A DNA stretch of 12,403 bases from an uncultured bacterium (GTDB lineage Bacteria; Patescibacteriota; Dojkabacteria; SC72), in the NCBI GenBank assembly GCA_937899155.1, contig CALDJM010000079.1:1-12403 (forward strand). The letters run 5' to 3'. The translations under genes and the position numbers were made by a program. This document shows positions 4,603 to 12,240 of the stretch, one piece after another. Positions within the stretch are counted from its first letter, which is position 1, and each line of letters begins with the position of its first letter. Under the pieces are notes generated by a model. The model ran no database searches, was not told the DNA's origin, and worked only from the letters and a program-made list of their open reading frames with translations.

Positions 4603-5875
4603 TATGGAAACTCCCCAATTTAAGTTTGGAAGTTTTAGTCCGAAAGCTAAAGATTTTATAAAGCATAGTGATGCTTTTATTAATATTGAATATGGAGCGG
4701 TTCGTAGTAGTAAAACTATTAATATGAGTATGAGATGGATTGAATACATTAGTCATAGTCCCCATAGGGAATTCCTGATGACTGCAAGAACAAGAGATAC
4801 ATTGGAAAGGAATGTGATTACTGATTTAATCAAAATGTTAGGTAATAGTATACCGATTAAGTTTGATAAGTTCAATGGTAAATTAACTATTGGAAGTAAT
4901 TTGATTTGGTGTATTGGTTTGAATGATGAAGGATCCGTTGATAAGGTTGCAGGTATGACTGTAGGTGGTTGGTATGCTGATGAAGTGACACGGTGTCCTA
5001 AGTCAGCTATTGAAATGGCTATATCCCGGTGTAGTTTACCAGATGCTAAAATCTTTTGGAATTGTAACCCTGATAGTCCTTATCATTATATTTATACTGA
5101 TTATGTGGATAATACTGAATTACTTGAAAGTGGTGATGTTAAGGTTTGGCATTTCTTATTAGATGATAATCCTAACTTAACCAAAGAGTATAAGGAACAC
5201 TTAAAAAGGGTTAATAGTAAATCGGAAGTGTTCTATAAAAGAAATATTTTAGGGGAATGGGTTATCGCTGAGGGTGCAATATATGATCACTTCGTTGAAT
5301 CTGAGAACACTTTCACAGAATACAACTTAAAAGATTATGATGAATTAATACTTGGCTGCGACTACGGAGTATCAACCGTGTGTGTATTTGGAGTGATGGG
5401 GGTATGGAAGAATCAGAATGGTAACTATTACGATTTACTAGATGAATGGTACTATGATGCACAATCCAAGGGTATAAGTAAATCGGATAATGAATACTTA
5501 CAAGAAATGAAGAGATTACAAGACAAGTATAATATAAGAACCTGCTACCTACCCCACGATGCCAAATCATTGAAAACTGCAGCAGAAAAGAATCACAGTA
5601 TCAAAATGAAATTAAACACTTACAAACCAGATACCTACGGAGACATTGAAACCATACAAAACCTAATCGCCACTAACCATTTCAGAATCCATACGAGTTG
5701 CAAAAATAGTATAACACAAGCACAAACATATAGTTGGGATACTAAAGCACAAAGTCGTGGTGAGGATAAACCCTTAAAAATTAATGACCACTGCCCAGAT
5801 ATGTGGCGAGGACCAATCATCGGACCTATGCGAGAAGGGAATAAGACAGCAGGAGTAGGAGTAATACGAATATGA
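4586..5875 (+). CDS. terL: Terminase large subunit (DNA-packaging ATPase and nuclease)
   Basis: A 429-residue protein of normal TerL length. The ATPase part has a Walker A variant GAVRSSKT (37-44), a Walker B region GGWYADE (127-133, with D132 and E133) and a coupling motif WNCNP (158-162). The nuclease part is RNase H-like, with likely metal-binding acids D259 in LGCDYG, D325 in LPHDAKS and D405 in DHCPDMWR. It pumps DNA into the prohead through the portal and cuts the concatemer. The S for G in Walker A (SSKT instead of SGKT) is an uncommon but tolerated variant. AGAGG (4575-4579) lies six bases before the ATG, and the gene overlaps TerS by 17 bases. Confidence 0.96.
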   Translation: MTTTVNMETPQFKFGSFSPKAKDFIKHSDAFINIEYGAVRSSKTINMSMRWIEYISHSPHREFLMTARTRDTLERNVITDLIKMLGNSIPIKFDKFNGKLTIGSNLIWCIGLNDEGSVDKVAGMTVGGWYADEVTRCPKSAIEMAISRCSLPDAKIFWNCNPDSPYHYIYTDYVDNTELLESGDVKVWHFLLDDNPNLTKEYKEHLKRVNSKSEVFYKRNILGEWVIAEGAIYDHFVESENTFTEYNLKDYDELILGCDYGVSTVCVFGVMGVWKNQNGNYYDLLDEWYYDAQSKGISKSDNEYLQEMKRLQDKYNIRTCYLPHDAKSLKTAAEKNHSIKMKLNTYKPDTYGDIETIQNLIATNHFRIHTSCKNSITQAQTYSWDTKAQSRGEDKPLKINDHCPDMWRGPIIGPMREGNKTAGVGVIRI

Positions 5876-7134
5876 ATATAAGAGAAACAATTAATAAACG
5901 GATTATGAAACCGTTACAACATTTACGGAATCCTGCAAAGAATAGTTTATACGATAATTACATTACACGGTATCCATGGATTACTCAACGCCCACAAAAA
6001 CAATTTGGACGCTTACAGACTTATTATAATGCTTTAAAGAACCCCTACGTGAATGCTTGTTTAAACGTTTATGAAATGGAAAGCCTTAATTGTGAATTCA
6101 CTATTAACAATCCCAGTACGGATAAAGTAGATTACAATCATGTTAACTATTTAACCAACCTCTTCAACCACCCAATGGGTATTAATGATAGCACTACGTG
6201 GGCATTACTAAACCATAACATATGGTATAGTTGGAAAGGTACAGGTGACTGTTTTATCGAGGTAACAAATGATGATAATGGAATCATTAATGGATTACAA
6301 TACATTCCCACCGAACTCGTATGGCGGAATTTTGAGAATGATTGCTGGGCATTAAGGAATACTGAAATCACTTATGAACCTGATGAATTAATCCATATTT
6401 ACAAACCTGCACCCCAAGCTCGTGACAGCCTATGGGGTGTAAGTGTTATTGATACTATTGCTGATGAATTACGATTACAATTATTAGGGGCGGATTATAA
6501 TGCGAAAGGATTCGAAAGTCATGGGGGATTAGACCCACGAGGTATTATTAAGTTTGGTGAAGATATTAGTATAGATGAATTCAATAATGAGATTGAAAGG
6601 ATTGGAACTAGTGCACTCACTAATCCTGAAGGAATACTTGCATTGAAAGGTGGGGAGTACCAGAAAACCGGGACCAACAATAAGGATATGCAATTCCTCG
6701 AGTTAATGAATTATACACGAAACGTTATAATCACAGCATTCCAATTACAACCCCATAAATTAGGTATAATTGAATCAGGTAACCTTGGTGGGGGTACTGG
6801 TGAAGCACAGGATACTAACTTCAAGAAAGTGTTAAAAGGTAACTGCCGAGTCATTGAAGATTCATTTAATAAGGTTTTGGGGCATAATGGTTTTGAGGAA
6901 ATATTCCAGTATGGTGAATTAGATATTGAGGATAAATTACAACGAGCACAAATCGAAAACATCCGATTACAGAATGGATCCTTAACTGTGAATGAGGTAC
7001 GGAGTGAGTATGGTGAGAAACCAGTTGAATGGGGGGATACTCCAAACAATACTCAATCTAATGTTATGCCTGTTATGAATAGTTTAGATAAACAAGTTAT
7101 GAAGTCACTTAAGGAGGAGGGGTTAATACGATAA
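5872..7134 (+). CDS. Portal protein (HK97/SPP1 type)
   Basis: A 420-residue protein matching phage portals in length, order and motifs. The N-terminus has NPYVNACLNVYEMESLNCEF, the wing has YIPTELVWRN and HIYKPAPQARDSLWGVS, and a stretch LEIMNYTRN-like (LELMNYTRNVIITAFQL) precedes the stem. The C-terminal LTVNEVRSEYGEKPVEWGD matches the usual TxNExR...G..P...GD ending. Twelve copies form the channel at one capsid vertex, the docking site for TerL and later for the connectors. It starts at an ATGA overlap with terL, with GGAG-type sites in the last terL codons. Nothing looks broken. Confidence 0.94.
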   Translation: MNIRETINKRIMKPLQHLRNPAKNSLYDNYITRYPWITQRPQKQFGRLQTYYNALKNPYVNACLNVYEMESLNCEFTINNPSTDKVDYNHVNYLTNLFNHPMGINDSTTWALLNHNIWYSWKGTGDCFIEVTNDDNGIINGLQYIPTELVWRNFENDCWALRNTEITYEPDELIHIYKPAPQARDSLWGVSVIDTIADELRLQLLGADYNAKGFESHGGLDPRGIIKFGEDISIDEFNNEIERIGTSALTNPEGILALKGGEYQKTGTNNKDMQFLELMNYTRNVIITAFQLQPHKLGIIESGNLGGGTGEAQDTNFKKVLKGNCRVIEDSFNKVLGHNGFEEIFQYGELDIEDKLQRAQIENIRLQNGSLTVNEVRSEYGEKPVEWGDTPNNTQSNVMPVMNSLDKQVMKSLKEEGLIR

Positions 7135-7166
7135 ATGTAGATGATACCTTATTCCGTAAACTATTA

Positions 7167-9065
7167 ATGAAATCACTCCCCCCCACCGTATACATCACCA
7201 AACGATTAAACAAACAACAACAACTCCTTTTAAATAAAATTAATGATACATTAGAGGGGCAATTGAAAGTTGCAGAAGACTGGTTACGAAGTGATGAAGC
7301 AAGACAATACTATACAGGGCAAAGAAAACTTGAAGCCAACTTCTTTAATAACATTGAAAACAATATGAGTGATTTATTGAATAAGGATAGTAAGGATTAT
7401 ATGAGTCACTTCGAAGACTTATACAAACTTGGAGCAGATAAAGGTTACAGTCAATTATTTCAAGATGCGGTATGGACAGAAGCCGATAAAAGAGCCATGT
7501 TTCATGTACAACAATATGGTTTTGACCGTATACGGAAACTTAGTGAGGATTGTAAAACTGATGCCCGTGAAGCAATATGGAGAGGAGTAGCTGAGGGACA
7601 AAGCATGGATAAGGTAGCACGGAATATTCGTGACATACCATTAGAACCATTAACCAACAGTAATATGAGTCCAGAGGTACGAGCCCAAATGATAGCCTAC
7701 ACTGAAACAGCACGAGCCCAGAATGCTGGAACCATACAAAGCTATGCCAACTATGGTATAGAGAAAGTGGATATTGTAACTGCTGGTGATGATAGTGTCT
7801 GTGAAGATTGTATTGCGATTGAAGAAGATAATCCTTACACATTAACTGAGGCAAGTAACCTATTACCAGTCCATCCAAATTGTTATGATGAAATTACTGA
7901 AGTATATACTAATCATGGTTGGAAATTGTTTAAGGATATAATTAAAGATGAAGATGAAGTTTTAAGTTTAAATCCTGAAACAAGAGAAACAGAGTTCATT
8001 AAGGATTATAATATTATTAGTCATGTTAATGATTATGAGTATATGTATTGGATTCATAATCAATGGTTCGATACTTGTGTAACCCCCGACCATGATTGTT
8101 TCATTTATCAAAGAAAATCTAAGGATAAAGTAAGAAGTTTATATCATGAATTCCGTAAACCAACAGAACTTAATACTGAATCAAAATTCTACAGAACATG
8201 TAATAATAATAATGTTTCACCAGAAGTAATAGATGTTAATGGATTAAAATTCAAACCTGAAGATTATGCTTTCTTTATGGCATGGTACATTAGTGAAGGT
8301 TCAATATTACATAATGTTAATGAAGCTAAGCAAAGAGGTTATGCAATTGATATAATCCAAGTAATACCTGAGAATAGAAAAGTATTAGAAAAAGAACTTA
8401 CACGGATATGTGAATACTTAAATTTAAAACTTGGAGTTAGAAAAGATAGGTACCAAATCTATTCTAAAGAATTATATGAATACTTAAAACCATTAGGTTA
8501 CAGTAATGAGAAATATACTCCAAATGAATTATTCAGTTTAAGTAGATCTGATTTAAATATTTTCTTGGATAATTATGTTAAAGGTGATGGGAATGAAAGA
8601 GAATCTTCTAATAAAGTTTGTTGTAATTCTTTTGAGAGAACATTATTCACTTCATCTACACATTTAGTTGATGATTTAAGTTATATTATTTTATTAGCTG
8701 GTTATTATCCAAGTATAAAAGTTATGAGTAAAGCTGGAACTGTGGTTAAACATCATAATGGTTCTTATGCTCAAAACTATGATGTGTATAGTATTAGGAT
8801 TAACAGGTCTGAATATGCAACTGTTCCTAATTTAAATATTGACAAAGTGGATTATACTGATATGGTTTATTGTATTGCATTGCCTAAGTATCATACATTA
8901 TGGACTAAACGAAATGGTAAAACTACATGGAATGGTAATTGTAGGTGTGTGTATAGTCCAGTAATAGATTTACCATCAGATGCTGAGGTTCAAGAAGCAT
9001 TTGGTGAATTAGAACCAGTAGACTCACCACAAGATACTGATATGACAACTAATGATTCAAAATAA
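7167..9065 (+). CDS. MuF-type minor head protein interrupted by an intein
   Basis: The full frame is 632 residues. Residues 1-238 and 592-632 join to a ~279-residue minor head protein of the SPP1 gp7/Mu F family. A helical N-terminus is followed by MAYTETARAQNAG-like MIAYTETARAQN, VTAGDDSVCEDC and the conserved HPNCRC motif, which exists only after splicing between N238 and C592. Residues 239-591 are an intein. MuF-type proteins sit inside the capsid near the portal and help assembly or DNA entry. The start is uncertain. ATG 7167 has no ribosome site, while the frame stays open back to 7113 and a strong AGGAGGAGG lies at 7112-7120 before in-frame ATA (7131), which would add INVDDTLFRKLL. A 134-base gap follows the stop. 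Confidence 0.94.
   Translation: MKSLPPTVYITKRLNKQQQLLLNKINDTLEGQLKVAEDWLRSDEARQYYTGQRKLEANFFNNIENNMSDLLNKDSKDYMSHFEDLYKLGADKGYSQLFQDAVWTEADKRAMFHVQQYGFDRIRKLSEDCKTDAREAIWRGVAEGQSMDKVARNIRDIPLEPLTNSNMSPEVRAQMIAYTETARAQNAGTIQSYANYGIEKVDIVTAGDDSVCEDCIAIEEDNPYTLTEASNLLPVHPNCYDEITEVYTNHGWKLFKDIIKDEDEVLSLNPETRETEFIKDYNIISHVNDYEYMYWIHNQWFDTCVTPDHDCFIYQRKSKDKVRSLYHEFRKPTELNTESKFYRTCNNNNVSPEVIDVNGLKFKPEDYAFFMAWYISEGSILHNVNEAKQRGYAIDIIQVIPENRKVLEKELTRICEYLNLKLGVRKDRYQIYSKELYEYLKPLGYSNEKYTPNELFSLSRSDLNIFLDNYVKGDGNERESSNKVCCNSFERTLFTSSTHLVDDLSYIILLAGYYPSIKVMSKAGTVVKHHNGSYAQNYDVYSIRINRSEYATVPNLNIDKVDYTDMVYCIALPKYHTLWTKRNGKTTWNGNCRCVYSPVIDLPSDAEVQEAFGELEPVDSPQDTDMTTNDSK
7881..8939 (+). mobile_element. Intein with LAGLIDADG homing endonuclease (353 residues)
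   Basis: The intein lies in frame inside the MuF protein, between HPN and CRC. It begins with C239 (CYDEITEVYTNHGWKLFKD, block A) and has block B VTPDH (T306, H309). Block F is YCIALPKYHTLW (H576), and the end is WNGN with C592 as +1 residue. The penultimate Gly590 instead of His is seen in other phage inteins. The endonuclease carries two LAGLIDADG-like motifs, FFMAWYISEG (369-378) and FLDNYVKGDG (466-475), whose E377 and D474 are the likely catalytic acids; their ~100-residue spacing is normal. Both parts look intact. Arg codons differ from the host gene: 13 of 16 are AGA/AGG here, against 4 of 13 in the preceding extein, which suggests separate origin. Confidence 0.95.
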
Positions 9066-9134
9066 ATTAAACACTATAAAACTTACAGGTATGTGAAATT
9101 CTATGTAGCAATCGAAAATACAGAACACATAATA

Positions 9135-9160
9135 TTATATAAATATTTTAACTTTTTTTT
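9135..9160 (+). promoter_or_regulatory. Candidate TATA box and T8 run between MuF and protease genes
   Basis: TTATATAAAT at 9135-9144 is TATA-like, with predicted initiation near 9165, about 35 bases before the protease gene. T8 at 9153-9160 could instead end the upstream transcript. Together they suggest a separate transcript for protease, scaffold and capsid, proteins needed in large amounts. The 134-base gap holds no ORF. Confidence 0.4.
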
Positions 9161-9199
9161 AAATTACTAAATATAAACCGATGGAGGTAGGAGGATAAT

Positions 9200-10360
9200 A
9201 TGAATAATAATCAATTTGAAGTATACGCTCCAATCCACAAAAGCATAGACACTAGCACCGATGAAACCACCCAAGATATGATACTAACAGGTATCGCAAG
9301 TACCACCAACTTAGACCTTGAAAATGATAATATAAGTCCTGAAGTAATTGCGAGTATGAAAGAACAAGCCCTTAACTTGAACTTTCACTGCGACCACAAT
9401 ACCAATTATAAAGGGGTTATTGGTACTATTATTGAAGTATTGGATACTGATGATTCCCAATTAGAAATTAAAGCCAAAGTACTACCTGAGTATGCTACTA
9501 ATATACAAGAAAAATTAGACTTCGGTATAAACTTCGGTTTAAGCATTGGGGGATTGTTAAATGATTATATATCCAACAATGATGGGGGTATGACTGTTAA
9601 AGACATAACATTAACCGAGATAAGTTTAACCCCATTACCTGCGAATTGGGATAGTTTCGGAACAGTAACCACTAAAGGATTAGTACAATCCAAGTGTTTA
9701 ACTGGTGCCTGCAAAACAATAATAAAAAATATGAATAAACAAAAAGAGGTAGATAATATGACCTTAAATGAAACTGATAAACAAGAATTAATACAAGAGG
9801 TAATAAAAGCATTACCCAACAATGAGGAACCTCCTAAAGAGGAAGCCAAACCATTAACAAGTGATGATGTAACCAGTATGATAAATGATGCCATCACCAA
9901 TGCAACTGATGAAATCACTCAAACTGTTATGGATCAAGTCGGCCAAAAAATGAGTGATATGATTGATGAAAAGATGGGGGATAAAGAGGAACCAACAGAT
10001 GATGTTCCCCCTGAAGAAGATAAAGCTTGTGGGGATACTACTGATGAGGAACAAAAAGCTTGTGACCCAGAAGAAGAACCAATGAAAGAGGAACAAAAAA
10101 GTTTAACCATGGCGGATGTGCAAAAAGCAATGCTAAACGCATTAACTGATGAAACTGTAATGGATAAACTCTCCCAGAAAATGTGGAGTAATAAAACTAA
10201 TAACCGTGAACCAGTCAGTAAATCCAAAGAAGTAATCGAGAACGCATTACAAGGATTAGAAACCAAACAATCAAACATGGAGAAAGGTATGAGTAAAGCA
10301 CAACCACCCAAAGAATTAGCAAAACTATTACTCAAATCTAACCCATTCTTACAAAAATAA
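9200..10360 (+). CDS. Prohead protease fused to scaffold domain
   Basis: A 386-residue protein. Residues ~1-165 are an HK97-type prohead protease (family S78, assemblin fold), with a His region LNFHCDHN (H63, H66) and the catalytic Ser in FGLSIGG (S115). The family strand TLTEISLTPLPANWDSF closes the domain. From about residue 187 the sequence is acidic, rich in Glu, Asp, Lys and Gln, and largely helical, as expected for a scaffold or delta domain. This part would guide capsid assembly and then be degraded by the protease. An internal start at 9758 can make the scaffold alone. The gene start has a double site, GGAGGTAGGAGG, eight bases before the ATG. The tail PPKELAKLLLKSNPFLQK is basic and may bind the capsid protein. 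Confidence 0.93.
   Translation: MNNNQFEVYAPIHKSIDTSTDETTQDMILTGIASTTNLDLENDNISPEVIASMKEQALNLNFHCDHNTNYKGVIGTIIEVLDTDDSQLEIKAKVLPEYATNIQEKLDFGINFGLSIGGLLNDYISNNDGGMTVKDITLTEISLTPLPANWDSFGTVTTKGLVQSKCLTGACKTIIKNMNKQKEVDNMTLNETDKQELIQEVIKALPNNEEPPKEEAKPLTSDDVTSMINDAITNATDEITQTVMDQVGQKMSDMIDEKMGDKEEPTDDVPPEEDKACGDTTDEEQKACDPEEEPMKEEQKSLTMADVQKAMLNALTDETVMDKLSQKMWSNKTNNREPVSKSKEVIENALQGLETKQSNMEKGMSKAQPPKELAKLLLKSNPFLQK
9746..9750 (+). promoter_or_regulatory. Internal ribosome binding site for free scaffold protein
   Basis: GAGGT lies seven bases before an in-frame ATG (9758, Met187 of the protease-scaffold protein), at the border between protease and scaffold parts. The context AGGTAGATAATATG closely resembles that of the gene's own start (AGGAGGATAATATG). 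The product, MTLNETDKQELIQEV..., would be a 200-residue scaffold. Nested scaffold genes are known in lambda (C/Nu3). Confidence 0.65.
9758..10360 (+). CDS. Nested scaffold protein (internal in-frame start)
   Basis: This is the predicted 200-residue product of initiation at Met187 of the protease-scaffold gene. It is highly acidic in the middle (EEPTDDVPPEEDK, DPEEEPMKEEQ), with predicted helices on both sides and a basic C-terminus. Excess scaffold relative to protease is what HK97-like assembly needs, and a nested start gives that ratio. Two cysteine-containing blocks, KACGD and KACDP, are near repeats with an unknown role. It is inferred from the ribosome site and domain border, not proven. 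Confidence 0.55.
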   Translation: MTLNETDKQELIQEVIKALPNNEEPPKEEAKPLTSDDVTSMINDAITNATDEITQTVMDQVGQKMSDMIDEKMGDKEEPTDDVPPEEDKACGDTTDEEQKACDPEEEPMKEEQKSLTMADVQKAMLNALTDETVMDKLSQKMWSNKTNNREPVSKSKEVIENALQGLETKQSNMEKGMSKAQPPKELAKLLLKSNPFLQK

Positions 10361-10383
10361 ATAAACAATTAAAAGGTGATAAT

Positions 10384-11334
10384 ATGGATACACAAATAAC
10401 CGATTTTGATTCAAGATTAAATAAATTAGAGAAAGCATATGCTGATAATTATGCTGCTACTGGAAAATTCCCAGTAAGTCAACAAGTGGAATACACTCCT
10501 GAAATAAAAAGTAAGGTAGGTGAAATGGCACCATTCTACAGATTCCTCGAAAGTAAAGGATGTATACAAGGAACCGATTCATCATACGTAGGATTCTATG
10601 TAGAGTCCAATACTAATACTGCTGCATTCATGGATGAACTTGATGAAATCCCTGACCATGGACCAGCAACCTACACTGAAGTAACTAAGAAAATGAGTAC
10701 AGTTGCTACTGGTATAGAAGTATCAATGATGGCACAGATGGGTAATAATACTCTTGATTACTTAAGTAAACAAATAGAAAATGGTTATGTGAATATAACT
10801 AATATTCTTGATAAGACTTTACTTGAAGGATTAGGAACTGCTGCTTCTAAGGACTTTAAAGGATTCGCAAACGAAGTAACCACCAATGTTAAGGATAACA
10901 GTACTAATAAGATAACAGAAAACATTATCAACGATATGATAGAAGACATCGTGGATGACAATAAAGGTACTCCTGATGCAATCATCACTAATTACACTGT
11001 TGCAAGACAATTAAGAGATATTATCTATGATTACTACAGATTCAACGATAAAGTAGATGTGGGTATAGGTTTCCGTGTTAATACTTTCGAAGCTGAGAAT
11101 GGTCAACAATTACCTATTATAATTGACCCTAACATGACATCCAATCAAATGTTCATCGTAGATAGTAGTACTATTCAATTGAAACAATTAATGGCTCCAA
11201 CACTTTTCACAGATTTACCAACCAACATATTAGGTTATCGTCAAGCTATTGCAACATTCATTACCAGTCAGAATATTGCTGAATTCCAAAACGGTCTTAT
11301 TAAGAACATTGGTACTACTACTCCCAGTGGATGA
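10384..11334 (+). CDS. Major capsid protein (HK97 fold)
   Basis: A 316-residue protein directly after the protease-scaffold gene, where the capsid gene is expected, with GGTGA before its ATG. The layout suits the HK97 fold: an N-terminal arm, EMAPFYRFLESKG, an E-loop-like stretch FMDELDEIPDHG, a long helix region KQIENGYVNITNILDKTLLEGL, DAIITNYTVARQLRD in the P/A domain, and late strands with GFRVNTFEAENG and LPIIIDP. It forms the icosahedral shell. The last codons are ACT CCC AGT GGA TGA; at CCC a +1 slip onto CCA would avoid the stop and add a 96-residue Ig-like domain, giving ~410 residues. So two capsid forms are predicted. No N-terminal scaffold (delta) domain is present. Confidence 0.9.
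   Translation: MDTQITDFDSRLNKLEKAYADNYAATGKFPVSQQVEYTPEIKSKVGEMAPFYRFLESKGCIQGTDSSYVGFYVESNTNTAAFMDELDEIPDHGPATYTEVTKKMSTVATGIEVSMMAQMGNNTLDYLSKQIENGYVNITNILDKTLLEGLGTAASKDFKGFANEVTTNVKDNSTNKITENIINDMIEDIVDDNKGTPDAIITNYTVARQLRDIIYDYYRFNDKVDVGIGFRVNTFEAENGQQLPIIIDPNMTSNQMFIVDSSTIQLKQLMAPTLFTDLPTNILGYRQAIATFITSQNIAEFQNGLIKNIGTTTPSG
11323..11326 (+). other. Predicted +1 ribosomal frameshift site (CCCA, overlapping proline codons)
   Basis: In the capsid frame CCC is Pro314. Shifting by +1 places the same tRNA on CCA, also proline, and reading continues as GTG GAT GAG into the Ig-like frame. Without a shift two more codons and TGA follow. Listeria phage PSA makes longer capsid and tail proteins by +1 shifts at overlapping proline codons, a close precedent. 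No pseudoknot or stop right after the slip was identified. Confidence 0.6.
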
Positions 11335-11617
11335 GGGTGGTGAGAGTAAAGCCACAGTAACCATATCTGCCCTTAGTGGTGGAGTTGGTGTTGCTGGTGC
11401 TAAAGTATTATTAACTAACACAACTAACACTTCAAGTACTTATGAGTCTGCTTTAACTGGTACTGCTGGTGGAGCAACCATATCAAATGTACCTTATGGT
11501 ACTTATTCAGTTACAGTTTCCACTACTCCTACCGGTTATAGTACCCCAACAGGTATTGCAAACTTAGTAGTTGATAGTGCAACTGAGACAGTTAATATTA
11601 CATTTACAACAGCATAG
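11327..11617 (+). CDS. Ig-like domain, probably a frameshift extension of the capsid protein
   Basis: A 96-residue domain beginning VDEGGESKATVTISALSGG and ending in a strand SATETVNITFTTA. Alternating strands, Gly turns and the YGTYSVTVSTTPTGY segment resemble CnaB or carboxypeptidase-regulatory-like beta sandwiches, which belong to the Ig-like group found on phage surfaces. Displayed on the capsid, it could bind cell-surface or environmental polymers. It lies in the +1 frame of the capsid gene, beginning before its stop. An independent start is unlikely: GTG at 11327 lacks a ribosome site, and the earlier TTG at 11249 would translate capsid-gene shadow. Base composition, rich in ACT/AGT/GGT, resembles neighbouring structural genes. 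Confidence 0.8.
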   Translation: MDEGGESKATVTISALSGGVGVAGAKVLLTNTTNTSSTYESALTGTAGGATISNVPYGTYSVTVSTTPTGYSTPTGIANLVVDSATETVNITFTTA

Positions 11618-11667
11618 AAAAGGAAAATTAGAATTAAGAATTAAAAAGTTTTAAAAGGAGGAACATA

Positions 11668-12240
11668 ATGATGGATTATAGTACCCTTATTACTGAATTA
11701 AAAACCTTATTATCCATTGAGGGGATTACAACTTCATTATCAGATGAGGATTATACTGTGTTACTTAACCGTAAACTTAATTACATTCTAAGTATTGTGG
11801 GTTTAAGTAGTACAGAACCATCAACCTACACTGATACCTTACTTGATTATGATGGTAACCGTCATGTACTACTCCATCATTATCCTGTTATTGAATTACA
11901 ATCAGTACAAATAGATAATCGAACCATTAACACTAACGAATATAATCTAAATAAAAATAGTGGTGTGATTAAGTTTACTTCTCGTAGGCAAGATGGGATA
12001 TTAACCATTCAATATACTGCCGGTTTAACCGATTCACAAATAAGTACTATACTTGAACCATTATTATTAGATTGGGTTATGTATGATGTTAACCCTGAAA
12101 ATACTGGAGTAATAAGTAGTATTAAGGAAGGAGATGTTAGTGTTAATTATGATACTACAAATTCTGAATTAATACAATTAACTAACCGATTAAATGATTT
12201 TAAAAAAGAAATCAATGGAGTACGAGGAGTAATGTTATGA
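11668..12240 (+). CDS. Head-tail connector (gp6-like adaptor)
   Basis: A 190-residue protein in the position of the HK97 gp6 / SPP1 gp15-type adaptor. A helical N-terminus (DYSTLITELKTLLSIEG) leads to VLLNRKLNYILSIVG, a beta section around HHYPVIELQSVQIDNR and ILTIQYTAGLTDSQI, and a C-terminal helical part with SSIKEGDVSVNY. The Y-P-V-I...V and TAG segments are typical of this family. It binds under the portal as the first connector ring. GGAGG (11657-11661) precedes the ATG at 11668 by six bases; a second ATG follows immediately. A stop overlap (ATGA) links it to the next gene. Confidence 0.82.
   Translation: MMDYSTLITELKTLLSIEGITTSLSDEDYTVLLNRKLNYILSIVGLSSTEPSTYTDTLLDYDGNRHVLLHHYPVIELQSVQIDNRTINTNEYNLNKNSGVIKFTSRRQDGILTIQYTAGLTDSQISTILEPLLLDWVMYDVNPENTGVISSIKEGDVSVNYDTTNSELIQLTNRLNDFKKEINGVRGVML

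Noticed and set aside
6147..7049. Minus-strand ORFs of 74 and 112 residues inside the portal gene
   Set aside because: The portal is a complete, recognisable gene on the + strand; these are antisense shadows.
9565..10368. Three long minus-strand ORFs (80-144 residues) opposite the protease-scaffold gene
   Set aside because: They mirror the repetitive acidic codons of the scaffold (Ser/Phe/Ile-rich antisense) and have no supported starts.
11249..11326. Upstream extension of the Ig-like frame from a TTG at 11249
   Set aside because: This stretch is the capsid gene read out of frame, has no ribosome site, and gives a sequence unlike an Ig-like domain. Frameshift fusion explains the frame better.
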